64,000 nt of DNA from Gordoniibacillus chartarius (GTDB lineage: Bacteria > Bacillota > Bacilli > Paenibacillales > NBRC-103111): contig NZ_JBHLWN010000110.1 in NCBI RefSeq assembly GCF_042432825.1, positions 1 through 64,000 on the forward strand, in the 5' to 3' direction. A program made the translations under genes and the position numbers. The notes beneath the pieces are model-generated. The model did not search any database and was not told the DNA's origin. It was given only the letters and a program-made list of their open reading frames with translations. Below, piece after piece: positions 1-8,822 of the stretch; position 1 is the stretch's first letter, and the number at the start of each line of letters is the position of its first letter.

Positions 1-57
1 TGTATTAGGCACGCCGCCAGCGTTCGTCCTGAGCCAGGATCAAACTCTCCAATAAAG
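1..57 (-). rRNA. 16S rRNA, 5' end only (cut by window edge)
   Basis: The minus strand reads the universal 16S start (TTTATTGGAGAGTTTGATCC, then the CTGGCTCAG block and ACGAACGCTGGCGGCG). Only about 57 bases are inside the window. An rRNA operon directly after lysS matches the Bacillus subtilis order, so this is probably the start of a complete rrn operon running off the left edge. The exact mature 5' end is uncertain by a few bases. Confidence 0.97.
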
Positions 58-129
58 TTTGAATCATAAGCTCTGAAACATAACACTTGCGTGTTGTATT
101 ACTTAAACCTCTCACTCGTCATTCAGTTT

Positions 130-234
130 TCAAGGAGCAATCGACAGCAGCCGAAGCCGCTAACTTTGGTGCTTTATGTCGTCCGTCTCAGCGGCGACTT
201 TTATAAGATACCACAGACGCTGCTACGATTGCAA
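130..234 (-). promoter_or_regulatory. Probable rrn promoter and antitermination leader
   Basis: On the minus strand a TTGCAA box (229-234) and TATCTT (205-210), 18 bp apart, make a plausible sigma-A promoter. Downstream, about 130-145, is TGCTCCTTGAAAACTGAAT, which resembles the boxA-containing rrn leader of Bacillales. Its position between the lysS terminator and 16S fits. The -10 is not consensus, so the promoter call is moderate; the leader call is stronger. Confidence 0.5.
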
Positions 235-261
235 GCGCAATTTACAAACTATTTACTGGTA

Positions 262-290
262 TTGAAAAATGGGGCCCGCAGGCCCCATTC
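262..290 (-). terminator. Rho-independent terminator after lysS
   Basis: The inverted repeat ATGGGGCC/GGCCCCAT (269-288) is followed on the minus strand by a T-run. It lies 10 bases past the lysS stop and separates lysS from the rrn operon. Confidence 0.85.
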
Positions 291-299
291 CCAACACCA

Positions 300-1805
300 T
301 TACTCGCCTTGCCGTTCCCGCATCAGCGGGAATAACAATACGTCGCGGATGGACGGAGCATCGGTGAGCAGCATGACCAAACGGTCGATGCCGATCCCGA
401 GGCCGCCGGTAGGCGGCATGCCGTACTCAAGTGCCCGGATGAAATCCTCATCCATCATATGCGCCTCGTCGTTTCCTTGTTCCCGCTCCTTGAGCTGCGC
501 TTCGAACCGCTCCCGCTGATCGATCGGGTCATTCAATTCCGTAAACGCATTGGCATGCTCGCGCGCCACGATAAACAGCTCGAAGCGGTCCGTGAAGCGC
601 GGATCGTCGGCATTTTTCTTGGCGAGCGGCGAAATGGCGGTCGGGTGACCGAAAATAAACGTAGGCTGAATCAGCGTTTCTTCGACGAAATGCTCGAAGA
701 ACGCATTCACGATGTGGCCGAACGTATGCGAAGGCTCGACCGGCACTTTATGCTCCTTGGCCAAGCGGTGCGCTTCCTCATCGGACATCTCCGCCCAGAA
801 ATCGACGCCGACCACTTCCCGAATGGCATCGACCATATGAACGCGGCGCCACTCCGGCTCCAGATTCACTTCATGGCCTTGATATTGAATCTTCGTCGTA
901 CCCAGCACTTCGCGAGCGATATGAGCGATCATCTCTTCCGTCAGCTTCATGATATCGCGGTAATCGGCATACGCCTCATACAGCTCGATCATTGTAAACT
1001 CCGGATTGTGGCGCGTCGAAATGCCTTCGTTGCGGTATACGCGGCCGATCTCGTACACCTTCTCCAGACCGCCGACAATAAGCCGCTTCAGATGCAGCTC
1101 GATGGCAATACGCATATACAGCTGCATGTCGAGCGCATTGTGATGCGTAATGAACGGACGCGCGGAAGCGCCGCCGGCGATAGCATGCAGCGTAGGCGTC
1201 TCGACCTCCAAGTAGCCGCGGCTGTCCAAATACCGGCGCATCGACTGAATAATCCGGGAACGGGCAATAAACGTCTGCTGAACATCCTGGTTCATGATCA
1301 AGTCGACGTAACGCTGGCGGTAGCGCAGCTCGACGTCCTTCAACCCATGATACTTCTCCGGCAAAGGCAGCAGCGACTTCGTCACAAATTCGAGCGATTG
1401 TACCTTAACGGACGTCTCGCCGGTTTTCGTCTTAAACACGACGCCGCGAACACCGACCAAATCGCCGATGTCGAGCAGGTCGAACGCTTGGTACGCCTTG
1501 TCGCCCACCGCATCTTCGCGCACGTAAATCTGGATTTTGCCGGTAATGTCTTGAATGTGTGCGAAGCTGGCTTTCCCCATCCCTCGCTTCTGCATAATCC
1601 GGCCGGCAACGCTGACGACCGGCTGCGACGCTTCCAGCTCTTCTTTGCTGGTGCCGTCGTAAGCGTCCAACACTTGCTTCGCATGGTGCGTCTGCTCAAA
1701 CTTTTGCCCGAACGGGTCCACGCCCAAGCCGCGCAGCTCGTCCAGCTTGTCCCGGCGAATTTGCAGCAGCTCGCTTAATTCTTTACTCTCCGTCTCTTGA
1801 CTCAC
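300..1805 (-). CDS. lysS: Lysyl-tRNA synthetase, class II
   Basis: Charges tRNA-Lys with lysine in the cytoplasm. The 501-residue product has an N-terminal OB-fold anticodon-binding domain (roughly 55-160), then the class II core. Motif 2 is visible as YRNEGISTRHNPEFT and motif 3 as GLGIGIDRLVML near the C-terminus. Length is normal. I chose the GTG at 1805 because AGGAG lies 8 bases upstream; an in-frame GTG three codons earlier overlaps that Shine-Dalgarno. It follows greA and precedes rrn, as in Bacillus subtilis. Confidence 0.97.
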   Translation of the reverse strand: MSQETESKELSELLQIRRDKLDELRGLGVDPFGQKFEQTHHAKQVLDAYDGTSKEELEASQPVVSVAGRIMQKRGMGKASFAHIQDITGKIQIYVREDAVGDKAYQAFDLLDIGDLVGVRGVVFKTKTGETSVKVQSLEFVTKSLLPLPEKYHGLKDVELRYRQRYVDLIMNQDVQQTFIARSRIIQSMRRYLDSRGYLEVETPTLHAIAGGASARPFITHHNALDMQLYMRIAIELHLKRLIVGGLEKVYEIGRVYRNEGISTRHNPEFTMIELYEAYADYRDIMKLTEEMIAHIAREVLGTTKIQYQGHEVNLEPEWRRVHMVDAIREVVGVDFWAEMSDEEAHRLAKEHKVPVEPSHTFGHIVNAFFEHFVEETLIQPTFIFGHPTAISPLAKKNADDPRFTDRFELFIVAREHANAFTELNDPIDQRERFEAQLKEREQGNDEAHMMDEDFIRALEYGMPPTGGLGIGIDRLVMLLTDAPSIRDVLLFPLMRERQGE

Positions 1806-1837
1806 AATAAACACTCCTATCGGGGGGTATAAACGGT

Positions 1838-1866
1838 GAAAAAAGCTTCCTGTAGGGAAGCTTTCT
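1838..1866 (-). terminator. Rho-independent terminator after greA
   Basis: Stem AAGCTTCC/GGAAGCTT (about 1842-1864) with a minus-strand T-run, between greA and lysS. Read-through would feed lysS, which has no clear promoter of its own in the 70-base gap. Confidence 0.8.
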
Positions 1867-1877
1867 TATCAATCCGA

Positions 1878-2357
1878 TTACTTCTTCTGAATATCGATAA
1901 TTTGATATTGAATGACGCCGGCCGGAACGTTGACATCTACAGTAGCACCGCGGGATTTGCCCAGAATCGCCTTGCCGACCGGACTCTCGTTCGAGATCTT
2001 GTTCTGGAACGGGTCCGACTCTGCGGAGCCGACAATCGTATATTCAATCGTATCACCGAATTCAAGATCCTTCAACGTAACGGCACAGCCGACGCTGACG
2101 ACATCGGTACCGACTTCGTCGTCGTTAATAATACGTGCGTTGCGGAGCATCTTCTCCAGCGTAATAATGCGCCCTTCGATAAAAGCTTGTTCGTTCTTCG
2201 CATCCTCGTACTCGGAGTTCTCGCTGATATCGCCGTAGCCGATCGCTACCTTAATCCGCTCCGCCACCTCCCGGCGCTTCACGGATTTGAGATGCTCAAG
2301 CTCTTCTTCCAGCTTCTTCAGACCTTCTTGGGTGAGAATAACCTGCTTCTCGTTCAT
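1878..2357 (-). CDS. greA: Transcription elongation factor GreA
   Basis: Rescues backtracked RNA polymerase by stimulating cleavage of the 3' RNA end. The 159-residue product has the N-terminal antiparallel coiled coil (first 75 residues) with the acidic tip DISENSEYEDAK, then the C-terminal FKBP-like domain (SPVGKAILGKSRG near the end). The start is the ATG at 2357 with GGGAG nine bases upstream; the open frame continues 18 codons further, but those residues fit no GreA family member. A perfect sigma-A promoter lies upstream. Confidence 0.96.
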   Translation of the reverse strand: MNEKQVILTQEGLKKLEEELEHLKSVKRREVAERIKVAIGYGDISENSEYEDAKNEQAFIEGRIITLEKMLRNARIINDDEVGTDVVSVGCAVTLKDLEFGDTIEYTIVGSAESDPFQNKISNESPVGKAILGKSRGATVDVNVPAGVIQYQIIDIQKK

Positions 2358-2463
2358 TTCACCGATCTCCCGTCCTGTGAAAGAGTCAACTGCGTATATC
2401 TTGCCATTCACGTATCCTTAATATATTACCGGATAACCCCATCATGACTCGGTTTATTGCCTG

Positions 2464-2492
2464 ATTATATTGCAACCGCTACCGATTGTCAA
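2464..2492 (-). promoter_or_regulatory. Consensus sigma-A promoter of greA
   Basis: TTGACA (2487-2492) and TATAAT (2464-2469) are separated by exactly 17 bp on the minus strand, reading toward greA. Both hexamers match consensus at every position. Confidence 0.9.
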
Positions 2493-2528
2493 ACATAGGG
2501 AAATCGCCCAATTGGGCGCCGCACAGCC

Positions 2529-3551
2529 TTAATAGACAACTGCCGTGTCGGCTTCGGCGTCGGATATTTGAACGGAGGATGCGTCGACTGAAGCAACAAA
2601 GTCCTGCAGGATACGCACCATCTCATCGCGCTTTGTCTCTTCCATGATGACGTCCTTCACACGTGCGGCACCCGGCATTCCTTTCAAATACCAAGCCAGA
2701 TGCTTGCGCATTTCGCGCACGGCCGTGTATTCGCCCTTGAGCGCAACCAGCCGGTCCATATGCAAAATCGCAATCCGGATTTTTTCCGCCGGAGCCGGCT
2801 CGGGCAGCAGCTCGCCCGATTGCAAATATTGCACGGTTCGGTACAGCATCCACGGGTTGCCGAGCGCACCGCGGCCGATCATGATCCCGTCGACGCCGCT
2901 TTCGTCGAGTCGCCGCTTGGCTTCCTCCGGTGTGGAGATGTCGCCGTTCCCGATCACAGGAATGCTCACGGACTGCTTGACTTCCTTGATGACGTCCCAA
3001 TCCGCCCGGCCGGTGTACAGCTGCTCCCTCGTACGTCCGTGAACGGACACGGCGGCGCCGCCCGCGCGCTCTACGGCCTTGGCGTTCTCAACTGCGTAAA
3101 TATGCTCATGATCCCAGCCGATGCGCATCTTGACCGTCACCGGCTTGGAGACAGACGCCACAACCGCGGATACCATCTCCTCAATCTTACCCGGGTCGAG
3201 CAGCCAACGGGCGCCGGCGTCGCATTTGGTCACCTTCGGCACCGGGCAGCCCATATTAATATCGATAATGTCGGCATTCGTACGAGTGTCCACGATTTTG
3301 GCCGCTTCCACAAGCGTTTCCTTATCGCCCCCAAAAATTTGCAAAGACAACGGCTTCTCGCGTTCGTCGACGTAGAGCATCTCCATTGTCCGCGTGTTGC
3401 CGTGAACAATCGCTTTGTCGCTAACCATCTCGGCGCAGACGAGACCTGTGCCGAATTCCTTTGCAATCAGACGGAATGCAGGGTTGCAGACGCCGGCCAT
3501 CGGGGCCAGCACGACTTGGTTCGGGGCGGTGACGTTGCCGATTTTCAACAT
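2529..3551 (-). CDS. dusB: tRNA-dihydrouridine synthase, DusB family
   Basis: FMN-dependent reduction of uridines in the tRNA D-loop. The 340-residue TIM barrel begins VVLAPMAGV, carries the catalytic cysteine in MGCPVPKV (Cys102), and shows VKMRIGW and SVHGRTR, the usual FMN and substrate motifs, followed by NGDI and GRGALGNPW. Length is normal. It is the last gene of the folate cluster, about 40 bases after a small XRE regulator, a linkage also found in Bacillus subtilis (yacF). Confidence 0.95.
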   Translation of the reverse strand: MLKIGNVTAPNQVVLAPMAGVCNPAFRLIAKEFGTGLVCAEMVSDKAIVHGNTRTMEMLYVDEREKPLSLQIFGGDKETLVEAAKIVDTRTNADIIDINMGCPVPKVTKCDAGARWLLDPGKIEEMVSAVVASVSKPVTVKMRIGWDHEHIYAVENAKAVERAGGAAVSVHGRTREQLYTGRADWDVIKEVKQSVSIPVIGNGDISTPEEAKRRLDESGVDGIMIGRGALGNPWMLYRTVQYLQSGELLPEPAPAEKIRIAILHMDRLVALKGEYTAVREMRKHLAWYLKGMPGAARVKDVIMEETKRDEMVRILQDFVASVDASSVQISDAEADTAVVY

Positions 3552-3590
3552 GATGCAGTTCCCCCTCTCTGGAAAATGTGACTGTAATGC

Positions 3591-3803
3591 TTATCGAGTA
3601 ACGGTCGGACTCAGCTCTTCCATATCGATGCCGAGTACGCCGGCAATATTCTGCAGGATGCGCGGGTCCGGTTTCCGGGTACCCCGCTCGATGGCTCCGA
3701 GGATTGCTATCGAAACGCCGAGCTGGTCGGCAAGTTCGTTCTGGGTATAGCCTTTCAATTTGCGGAACGCTCGGATTCGCTGAGCGATATTGATTTTTTC
3801 CAT
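3591..3803 (-). CDS. Small XRE-family helix-turn-helix protein (YazB-like)
   Basis: A 70-residue protein that is almost entirely one Cro/CI helix-turn-helix (TQNELADQLGVSIAILGAIERG), so a DNA-binding role is likely; its target is unknown. Its start lies inside folK (49-base overlap), implying translational coupling. Position between folK and dusB matches yazB of Bacillus subtilis. An autoregulatory role on the folate operon is an inference only. Confidence 0.85.
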   Translation of the reverse strand: MEKINIAQRIRAFRKLKGYTQNELADQLGVSIAILGAIERGTRKPDPRILQNIAGVLGIDMEELSPTVTR

Positions 3804-4354
3804 AAAGTGATGCCTTCCTTTCCTTCCAGTGTTTCCAACTGCCGTGTGAAGGATTCCCGAAGGTGTCCGGGCGAACCGATGTCATTCATTACCTCGAGCA
3901 GCGGCACGAGCACGAAGGCCCGTTCGCCCATTCTAGGGTGCGGCACGGTCAGTTCCGGTTCGGAGACTTGACGTTCTCCGTAAAGCAGCAGATCCAGATC
4001 GATCGTACGCGGCCCCCAGCGGATCGTACGCGTGCGGCCGAGCGATCGTTCAATGTCCAGCAAAGCGGCAAGCAGTTCCTTCGGCGAAAGCCGCGTTGCG
4101 ACGGCGGCGACCATATTCAAGAAGGGCGGCTGCTCCGTATAGCCGACGGGGTCCGTCTCATAAATGCTGGATTGCCCGAGCAGTTCAAGCCCGGAGTGAG
4201 CGGCCAGCGCCTCTACGGCTAGCGCCAAATAATCCTCGCGCCGATTGATGTTGGAGCCCAAACCGATATAAGCGACCTCGCGCAGGCCGTTGAAGCCCGA
4301 TTGGTCTTTCTGTTGCCGGTCGGCGGAAGCGCCGCCATTCGATTGTTCCGTCAT
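3755..4354 (-). CDS. folK: HPPK, folate biosynthesis pyrophosphokinase
   Basis: Transfers pyrophosphate from ATP to 6-hydroxymethyl-7,8-dihydropterin. Core motifs are IGLGSNINRR, YETDPVG, then the family signature RWGPRTIDLDLLLYG and VPHPRMGERAFVLVPL. The 199-residue product is longer than the usual 160-170 residues because of about 25 extra N-terminal residues rich in Q, G and S; no better start with a Shine-Dalgarno is visible, so the start is uncertain. It begins 8 bases after folB. Confidence 0.93.
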   Translation of the reverse strand: MTEQSNGGASADRQQKDQSGFNGLREVAYIGLGSNINRREDYLALAVEALAAHSGLELLGQSSIYETDPVGYTEQPPFLNMVAAVATRLSPKELLAALLDIERSLGRTRTIRWGPRTIDLDLLLYGERQVSEPELTVPHPRMGERAFVLVPLLEVMNDIGSPGHLRESFTRQLETLEGKEGITLWKKSISLSESERSAN

Positions 4355-4362
4355 TGTGTCGG

Positions 4363-4746
4363 TTATGCCCGCTTTCGGTGAATTTCGACAGATACCCCTT
4401 GCAGCTGTCCGCCGAATGGCGGATGCAGCTTCGTTACGCGGACCGTCAGTTCATGGATTCTAGTATAAGTATGGAAAAGCTCCATTGCAACCCGTTCCGC
4501 CAACGTCTCCAGCAGCTTCACGGGCTCGCCCTCGACGATTCCTTTGATCAGCGCATATGCGTCGGCATAGTTGATCGTTTGCTCGAGATCGTCGTAACGG
4601 CCGGCCTGCTCCAACGGCAAACGCATCGTGACATCCAGCATAAACCGCTGGCCCAGCCTCGTCTCCTCGGGGAATGCCCCGTGATATCCATAAAATAACA
4701 TGCCCGACATGATGATCGAGTCTAGTTGCGGAGCAGCTTCGTTCAT
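4363..4746 (-). CDS. folB: Dihydroneopterin aldolase
   Basis: Cleaves dihydroneopterin to hydroxymethyl-dihydropterin and glycolaldehyde. The 127-residue product has the family start FYGYHGAFPEE with the conserved Glu, the central INYADAY, and the conserved Lys in RVTKLHPPF. Its ATG overlaps the folP stop by one base (TAATG), so translation is probably coupled within the pab/fol operon. Confidence 0.95.
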   Translation of the reverse strand: MNEAAPQLDSIIMSGMLFYGYHGAFPEETRLGQRFMLDVTMRLPLEQAGRYDDLEQTINYADAYALIKGIVEGEPVKLLETLAERVAMELFHTYTRIHELTVRVTKLHPPFGGQLQGVSVEIHRKRA

Positions 4747-5633
4747 TAGATCATCCCCTTTGTGTTGACGTCGCTTCCGAGACTGCGGCGAACGATCGCA
4801 TCCGTCATATCGGCGATGCGCCGGTTCGGCTTGATATCGTGGACGCGGACCATGTCACAGCCGGCCGCGATGCCAAGCACCGTCGTCGCCGCCGTCCCCT
4901 CAACAATATCATTCGCAGGCAGGTCCAGCGTTTGGCGCAAAAAGCTCTTGCGGGACGCTGCGAGCAGCATCGGATAGCCGGCAAGGCGGTCCGTCAGCTC
5001 GCCGAGCCGGTTCAGTACCTCCATGTTCTGCGCGTACGATTTGGCAAAACCCAGTCCGGGATCGACGATAATGCGCGACGGATCGATTCCGGCTTGAACG
5101 GCTGTATCGATAGATTCTTGCAAGTCGCTCACCATAGCGGCGATGAGATCTCCCTCGTATTCGGCGGAGCGGCGGTTGTGCATCAGGATGACCGGACAGC
5201 CGTAACGGGCTGCGGTACCGGCCATAGCCGGATCGGCTGTGAGACGCCACACATCATTGATGATATCGGCGCCCGCTTCAAGCGCACGGCTGGCTACCTC
5301 CGCCTTGTACGTATCCACCGAGATCGGTATATGCGGCAGTTCGAAGCGGATCGCCTCAATGACGGGCAGCACGCGCCGCAGCTCTTCTTCCAGGCTTACC
5401 TGCGCAGCTCCGGGCCGCGTCGATTCGCCACCGATGTCGAGCAGATCGGCGCCTTCCTGCACCATAAGGCGAGCCTGCTCCAGCGCCGCCTCAACGTTCG
5501 TGTACCGCCCTCCATCGGAGAACGAATCCGGCGTAACGTTCAAGATACCCATAATGAGCGTTCGGCGGCCTAATTCAAGCGTCAGCCCCGAAGACAACGG
5601 GATGGTGCGTATCGGATTTTGACGGTATGTCAT
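4746..5633 (-). CDS. folP: Dihydropteroate synthase
   Basis: Joins p-aminobenzoate to hydroxymethyl-dihydropterin pyrophosphate; this is the sulfonamide target. The 295-residue TIM barrel shows ILNVTPDSFSDGG, DIGGESTRPGA, SVDTYKAEVA, INDV, VDPGLGFAKS, ASRKSF and RVHD. Normal length. Overlaps pabC by 4 bases and folB by 1, inside the folate operon. Confidence 0.97.
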   Translation of the reverse strand: MTYRQNPIRTIPLSSGLTLELGRRTLIMGILNVTPDSFSDGGRYTNVEAALEQARLMVQEGADLLDIGGESTRPGAAQVSLEEELRRVLPVIEAIRFELPHIPISVDTYKAEVASRALEAGADIINDVWRLTADPAMAGTAARYGCPVILMHNRRSAEYEGDLIAAMVSDLQESIDTAVQAGIDPSRIIVDPGLGFAKSYAQNMEVLNRLGELTDRLAGYPMLLAASRKSFLRQTLDLPANDIVEGTAATTVLGIAAGCDMVRVHDIKPNRRIADMTDAIVRRSLGSDVNTKGMI

Positions 5634-6526
5634 AGGTTATTCGCTTCTTTCCTATAGTGATGCAGCAGCTGCCGGGTGATCGGCCCGGGCGTTTTGTCAG
5701 AACGGTTCAGATCGGCATCAATCAGAGCCCCGACCGGCACAAGCTCCTGAATCGAATTGGTCAAGAAAACTTCATCTGCAGACAGCAGATCCCCCCACGT
5801 ATATAAGCCTTCTTGGACCGGAATCCTTTGCTTCGCCGCCAGCTCCAGCACATAAGCCCGTGTAATCCCCGGCAGGATGCCCGTTGCCAGCGAAGGCGTA
5901 TACAGGCAGCCGCCCCGAATGAAGAACAGATTGCTGACGATACCTTCTGCGAGAAAGCCTTGTTCGGTCAGCATGAGACCTTCGGGCGGGGAAGCGTCGG
6001 TTCCGGCGGTGCTTATTGGGGGCTTGGCGAGTAAGGAACTGAGTTCGATTTTGGCCAAGTAATTGTTCATATAGTGAAGCGACTTGAAGCGGTATGCCCC
6101 CTCCGGCGTGTTGCGAGCCGTCCGCAGCTGGAGCAGCGGCTTGCCCCGCTGCTCCAACACCGGATCCACAGGCGGAAGGGGCTTCACGTACAGGATAATT
6201 GTAGGCTCCTCGTACTCGCCGGAAGGCAGCCCGAGCTGGTTCGGACCGGCGGTGACCGTCAAACGAAAGTAAGCGTCCGCGAGACCGTTCGCTTGGAGCA
6301 GCTCGGAGATTTGGCGTTCCACATCGGGCGCCGACAACCCGGGCTCAATTCTCAGCTGCCCGCACCCGTCGGCAAGCCGGTCCAGATGCTGCTGCAGCAA
6401 GAACGCGCGCCCCCCGTACGTCCTGAACGTCTCGAACAAACCGATGCCGTAAAGAAAGCCGTGATCGTATGCGGAGACCACGGCTTTCGCTTGTTCAATT
6501 AATGTTCCATTCATGAAGATCTTCAT
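5630..6526 (-). CDS. pabC: Aminodeoxychorismate lyase (PLP, class IV)
   Basis: Releases p-aminobenzoate and pyruvate from aminodeoxychorismate. The 298-residue fold type IV enzyme opens with DHGFLYGIGLFETFR; the PLP lysine is in RFKSLHYMNN (about residue 150), and the C-terminal half has EGIVSNLFF, ATGILPGITR and VFLTNSIQELVPV. D-amino acid and branched-chain aminotransferases share the fold, but position between pabA and folP makes PabC the best call. About 12 residues of a low-complexity insertion (TAGTDASPPEG) follow the lysine region. Confidence 0.92.
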   Translation of the reverse strand: MKIFMNGTLIEQAKAVVSAYDHGFLYGIGLFETFRTYGGRAFLLQQHLDRLADGCGQLRIEPGLSAPDVERQISELLQANGLADAYFRLTVTAGPNQLGLPSGEYEEPTIILYVKPLPPVDPVLEQRGKPLLQLRTARNTPEGAYRFKSLHYMNNYLAKIELSSLLAKPPISTAGTDASPPEGLMLTEQGFLAEGIVSNLFFIRGGCLYTPSLATGILPGITRAYVLELAAKQRIPVQEGLYTWGDLLSADEVFLTNSIQELVPVGALIDADLNRSDKTPGPITRQLLHHYRKEANNL

Positions 6527-6529
6527 GCA

Positions 6530-7114
6530 TTAAGCCTTATTGGCTGCGGCCGTGGAATTCAAGAAGTTGCGCAGCATCTGATGTCCGTAGTCGGTAATAA
6601 TCGATTCCGGATGAAACTGAACGCCCTCGATCGGGTATTCCTTGTGGCGAAGGCCCATAATTTCGCCTTCTTCCGTCCGTGCGCTGATCTCCAGACAGTC
6701 CGGCAGCGTCTCCGCCTTCACGATCAGCGAATGGTAGCGCGTTGCCGTAAACGGCGAAGGCAGTCCTTCGAACACCGACTTGCCGTCATGATAGATCGGC
6801 GACGTCTTGCCGTGCATCAAACGCTCCGCTTTGATGACTTCGCCTCCGAACGCTTGCCCGATCGACTGGTGTCCGAGGCAGACGCCGAAGATCGGAATCC
6901 GGCCCTTGAACCGGTCGATGACCGCCAGGCTGATTCCTGCTTCATTCGGAGTGCACGGTCCCGGCGAGATCAGGATGTGGTCGGGGCGCAGCGCCTCGAT
7001 TCCGTCCAGGTCGATCTCGTCGTTCCTCCGTACGGTTACTTGTTCGCCGAGCTCACCGAGGTACTGCACCAGGTTGTACGTAAACGAGTCGTAGTTATCG
7101 ATCACGAGTATCAT
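6530..7114 (-). CDS. pabA: Glutamine amidotransferase of aminodeoxychorismate/anthranilate synthase
   Basis: Supplies ammonia from glutamine to PabB; in Bacillus this subunit also serves anthranilate synthase (trpG role). The 194-residue class I GATase shows NYDSFTYN, ISPGP, the nucleophile in GVCLGHQ and the His-Glu pair in QFHPESI. Its start overlaps the pabB end by 20 bases, so the two subunits are made from coupled reading frames. Confidence 0.95.
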   Translation of the reverse strand: MILVIDNYDSFTYNLVQYLGELGEQVTVRRNDEIDLDGIEALRPDHILISPGPCTPNEAGISLAVIDRFKGRIPIFGVCLGHQSIGQAFGGEVIKAERLMHGKTSPIYHDGKSVFEGLPSPFTATRYHSLIVKAETLPDCLEISARTEEGEIMGLRHKEYPIEGVQFHPESIITDYGHQMLRNFLNSTAAANKA

Positions 7115-8693
7115 TGGCTTGTTCCTCCGTTAATTGGATTGCCTTCCACAAAGCCTTTGCCTTGTTCAGCGATTCGGCGTATTCCTTGTCCGGAACGGAG
7201 TCGATGACGATGCCGGCGCCCGCCTGCACCCATCCGACTTGTCCATTGACGACAAGCGTACGTATAAGTATATTAAATTCCAAATTCCCTCCGTAGTCAA
7301 TCCATCCTAAGGCGCCTGTATACGGACCGCGGCGAACGGGCTCCAGCTCTTCGATAATTTCCATCGTACGAACCTTCGGGGCGCCGGTAATCGTTCCGCC
7401 CGGGAACGTCGCGGCAATAACGTCGAAAGCGTCGTTGCCGTCCGCAAGCTCGCCGGTTACCTCCGACACAATGTGCATCACGTGGGAATACCGCTCGATC
7501 GCCATAAGCTCGTCCACTTTCACGGTGCCGTAAGTCGAGATGCGGCCAAGGTCGTTGCGTTCCAGATCGACCAGCATGATGTGCTCGGCGCGTTCTTTTT
7601 CGCTCAGCAGCAGTTCCTCCGACAGCTTCGCGTCGTCCGCTTCGTTCGCCGATCTCGGCCTCGTTCCCGCGATCGGTCTTGTGCGCAGCTTACGGCCGTG
7701 CAGCTGAACGAGCAGCTCCGGCGATCCGGATACGAGCTTGACATCACCCAGACGCAGCAGTCCCATATACGGCGAAGGATTGACAATGCGCAGCGTTTCA
7801 TAGATTTGCTCCGCTGTCACACCTAGATGCGGTGTCGTTTGGCGCGTCGACAAATTGACCTGGAACACATCCCCTGCCGAAATATATGCTTGAATCCGCT
7901 CCACCGCCCGCATGAACGACTCCTTGTCGAAAGAACGTTCAAGCCCTCTCAGCTGCTCGAGGTCGATATCCAGGTTCCGGTCCCGGACAGCTTGTTCAAT
8001 CCGCTCGCGCTGCCGGACGATCGTCTCGTCGCGAGCGGCCCGGTCTCTGAAGACGCACCATTCGGCATACATTTGCTCGGCTCTCTGTTCCGCTTCCGAG
8101 TACAGCGTTGGTACGGTCTCGCCGTTGCGCAGCCCCTTATGAACGACGATATAGAGGTCTCCGGTCTCACGGTCGACAATATACAGCTCATCCACTAGAA
8201 GAAACGCATAGTCGGGTATTCCTTCATTCCGCGCTGCGACGGTCGGGAGCTTCTCCAGCGAACGAACGATATCATAGCCCCAATAGCCTACGCATCCTCC
8301 CAGGAAGGGCGGCAGCCCCGCCCCCTGCGGACGGGGAGCTGCGTGCGGTTCCAACCAGCGTTTGACGAGCTCCAGCGGCGCCCCGCCTAGCTCGCAGCCG
8401 GCTGCAGGATCGCTGCCGGAGCTGCCAAGCGGTGCGGATACGCTGGCTTCACGCCCGGTTCCGCGAATCACCGAGGCTGCCTGCCGTCCAAGATACGTAT
8501 ATCGTCCCGTTCTGCCGCTCTCCAATACGAACGATTCCGGCAGCGCTTCCTGCCAGGCATATAACCATGATAGCGGGAGCTTCCCTTCGGACGGATGCCT
8601 GCGAATGAAAGGAAGCTTGGTGTAGGGCCGCCCTTGCGCGTCCGCACCGGCTTCCGCCCACGCCTCCCATTCTGCCAATGTTGTCACGTTCAA
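7095..8693 (-). CDS. pabB: Aminodeoxychorismate synthase component I
   Basis: Converts chorismate plus ammonia to aminodeoxychorismate. The 532-residue product has an N-terminal TrpE-like domain (GGCVGYWGYD) and the chorismate-binding C-terminal domain: GDVFQVNLS, GSPELLV, RPIAGTRPR, DLERNDLGR, TFPGGTITGAPKVRTM. Start is a TTG (8693) with a GGGGGG Shine-Dalgarno 8 bases upstream. First gene of the pabB-pabA-pabC-folP-folB-folK-XRE-dusB run. TrpE is the alternative, but the neighbours argue for PabB. Confidence 0.94.
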   Translation of the reverse strand: MNVTTLAEWEAWAEAGADAQGRPYTKLPFIRRHPSEGKLPLSWLYAWQEALPESFVLESGRTGRYTYLGRQAASVIRGTGREASVSAPLGSSGSDPAAGCELGGAPLELVKRWLEPHAAPRPQGAGLPPFLGGCVGYWGYDIVRSLEKLPTVAARNEGIPDYAFLLVDELYIVDRETGDLYIVVHKGLRNGETVPTLYSEAEQRAEQMYAEWCVFRDRAARDETIVRQRERIEQAVRDRNLDIDLEQLRGLERSFDKESFMRAVERIQAYISAGDVFQVNLSTRQTTPHLGVTAEQIYETLRIVNPSPYMGLLRLGDVKLVSGSPELLVQLHGRKLRTRPIAGTRPRSANEADDAKLSEELLLSEKERAEHIMLVDLERNDLGRISTYGTVKVDELMAIERYSHVMHIVSEVTGELADGNDAFDVIAATFPGGTITGAPKVRTMEIIEELEPVRRGPYTGALGWIDYGGNLEFNILIRTLVVNGQVGWVQAGAGIVIDSVPDKEYAESLNKAKALWKAIQLTEEQANDTRDR

Positions 8694-8767
8694 CCGTTCG
8701 TCCCCCCTGCCAATTTAGCCCTAAGTATAAGGGAACGATTCCGAAAAATAAAGCCCCGCCGCAAACA

Positions 8768-8804
8768 GCAAAACGGCAGCCAAACTCAACGAGTCTGACT
8801 GCCG
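8768..8804 (-). terminator. Rho-independent terminator after cysK
   Basis: Long imperfect stem CGGCAGTCA.ACTC/GAGT.TGgCTGCCG (8774-8804) followed on the minus strand by TTTT. It separates cysK from the pab/fol operon. Confidence 0.85.
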
Positions 8805-8822
8805 CGGATATGTCTGGTTCTA

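Noticed and set aside
459..1778. 439-codon plus-strand frame opposite lysS
   Set aside because: It lies wholly over lysS, which has every expected motif. Such long antisense frames are common in GC-rich coding DNA, and the translation is Arg/His/Leu-rich with no family features.
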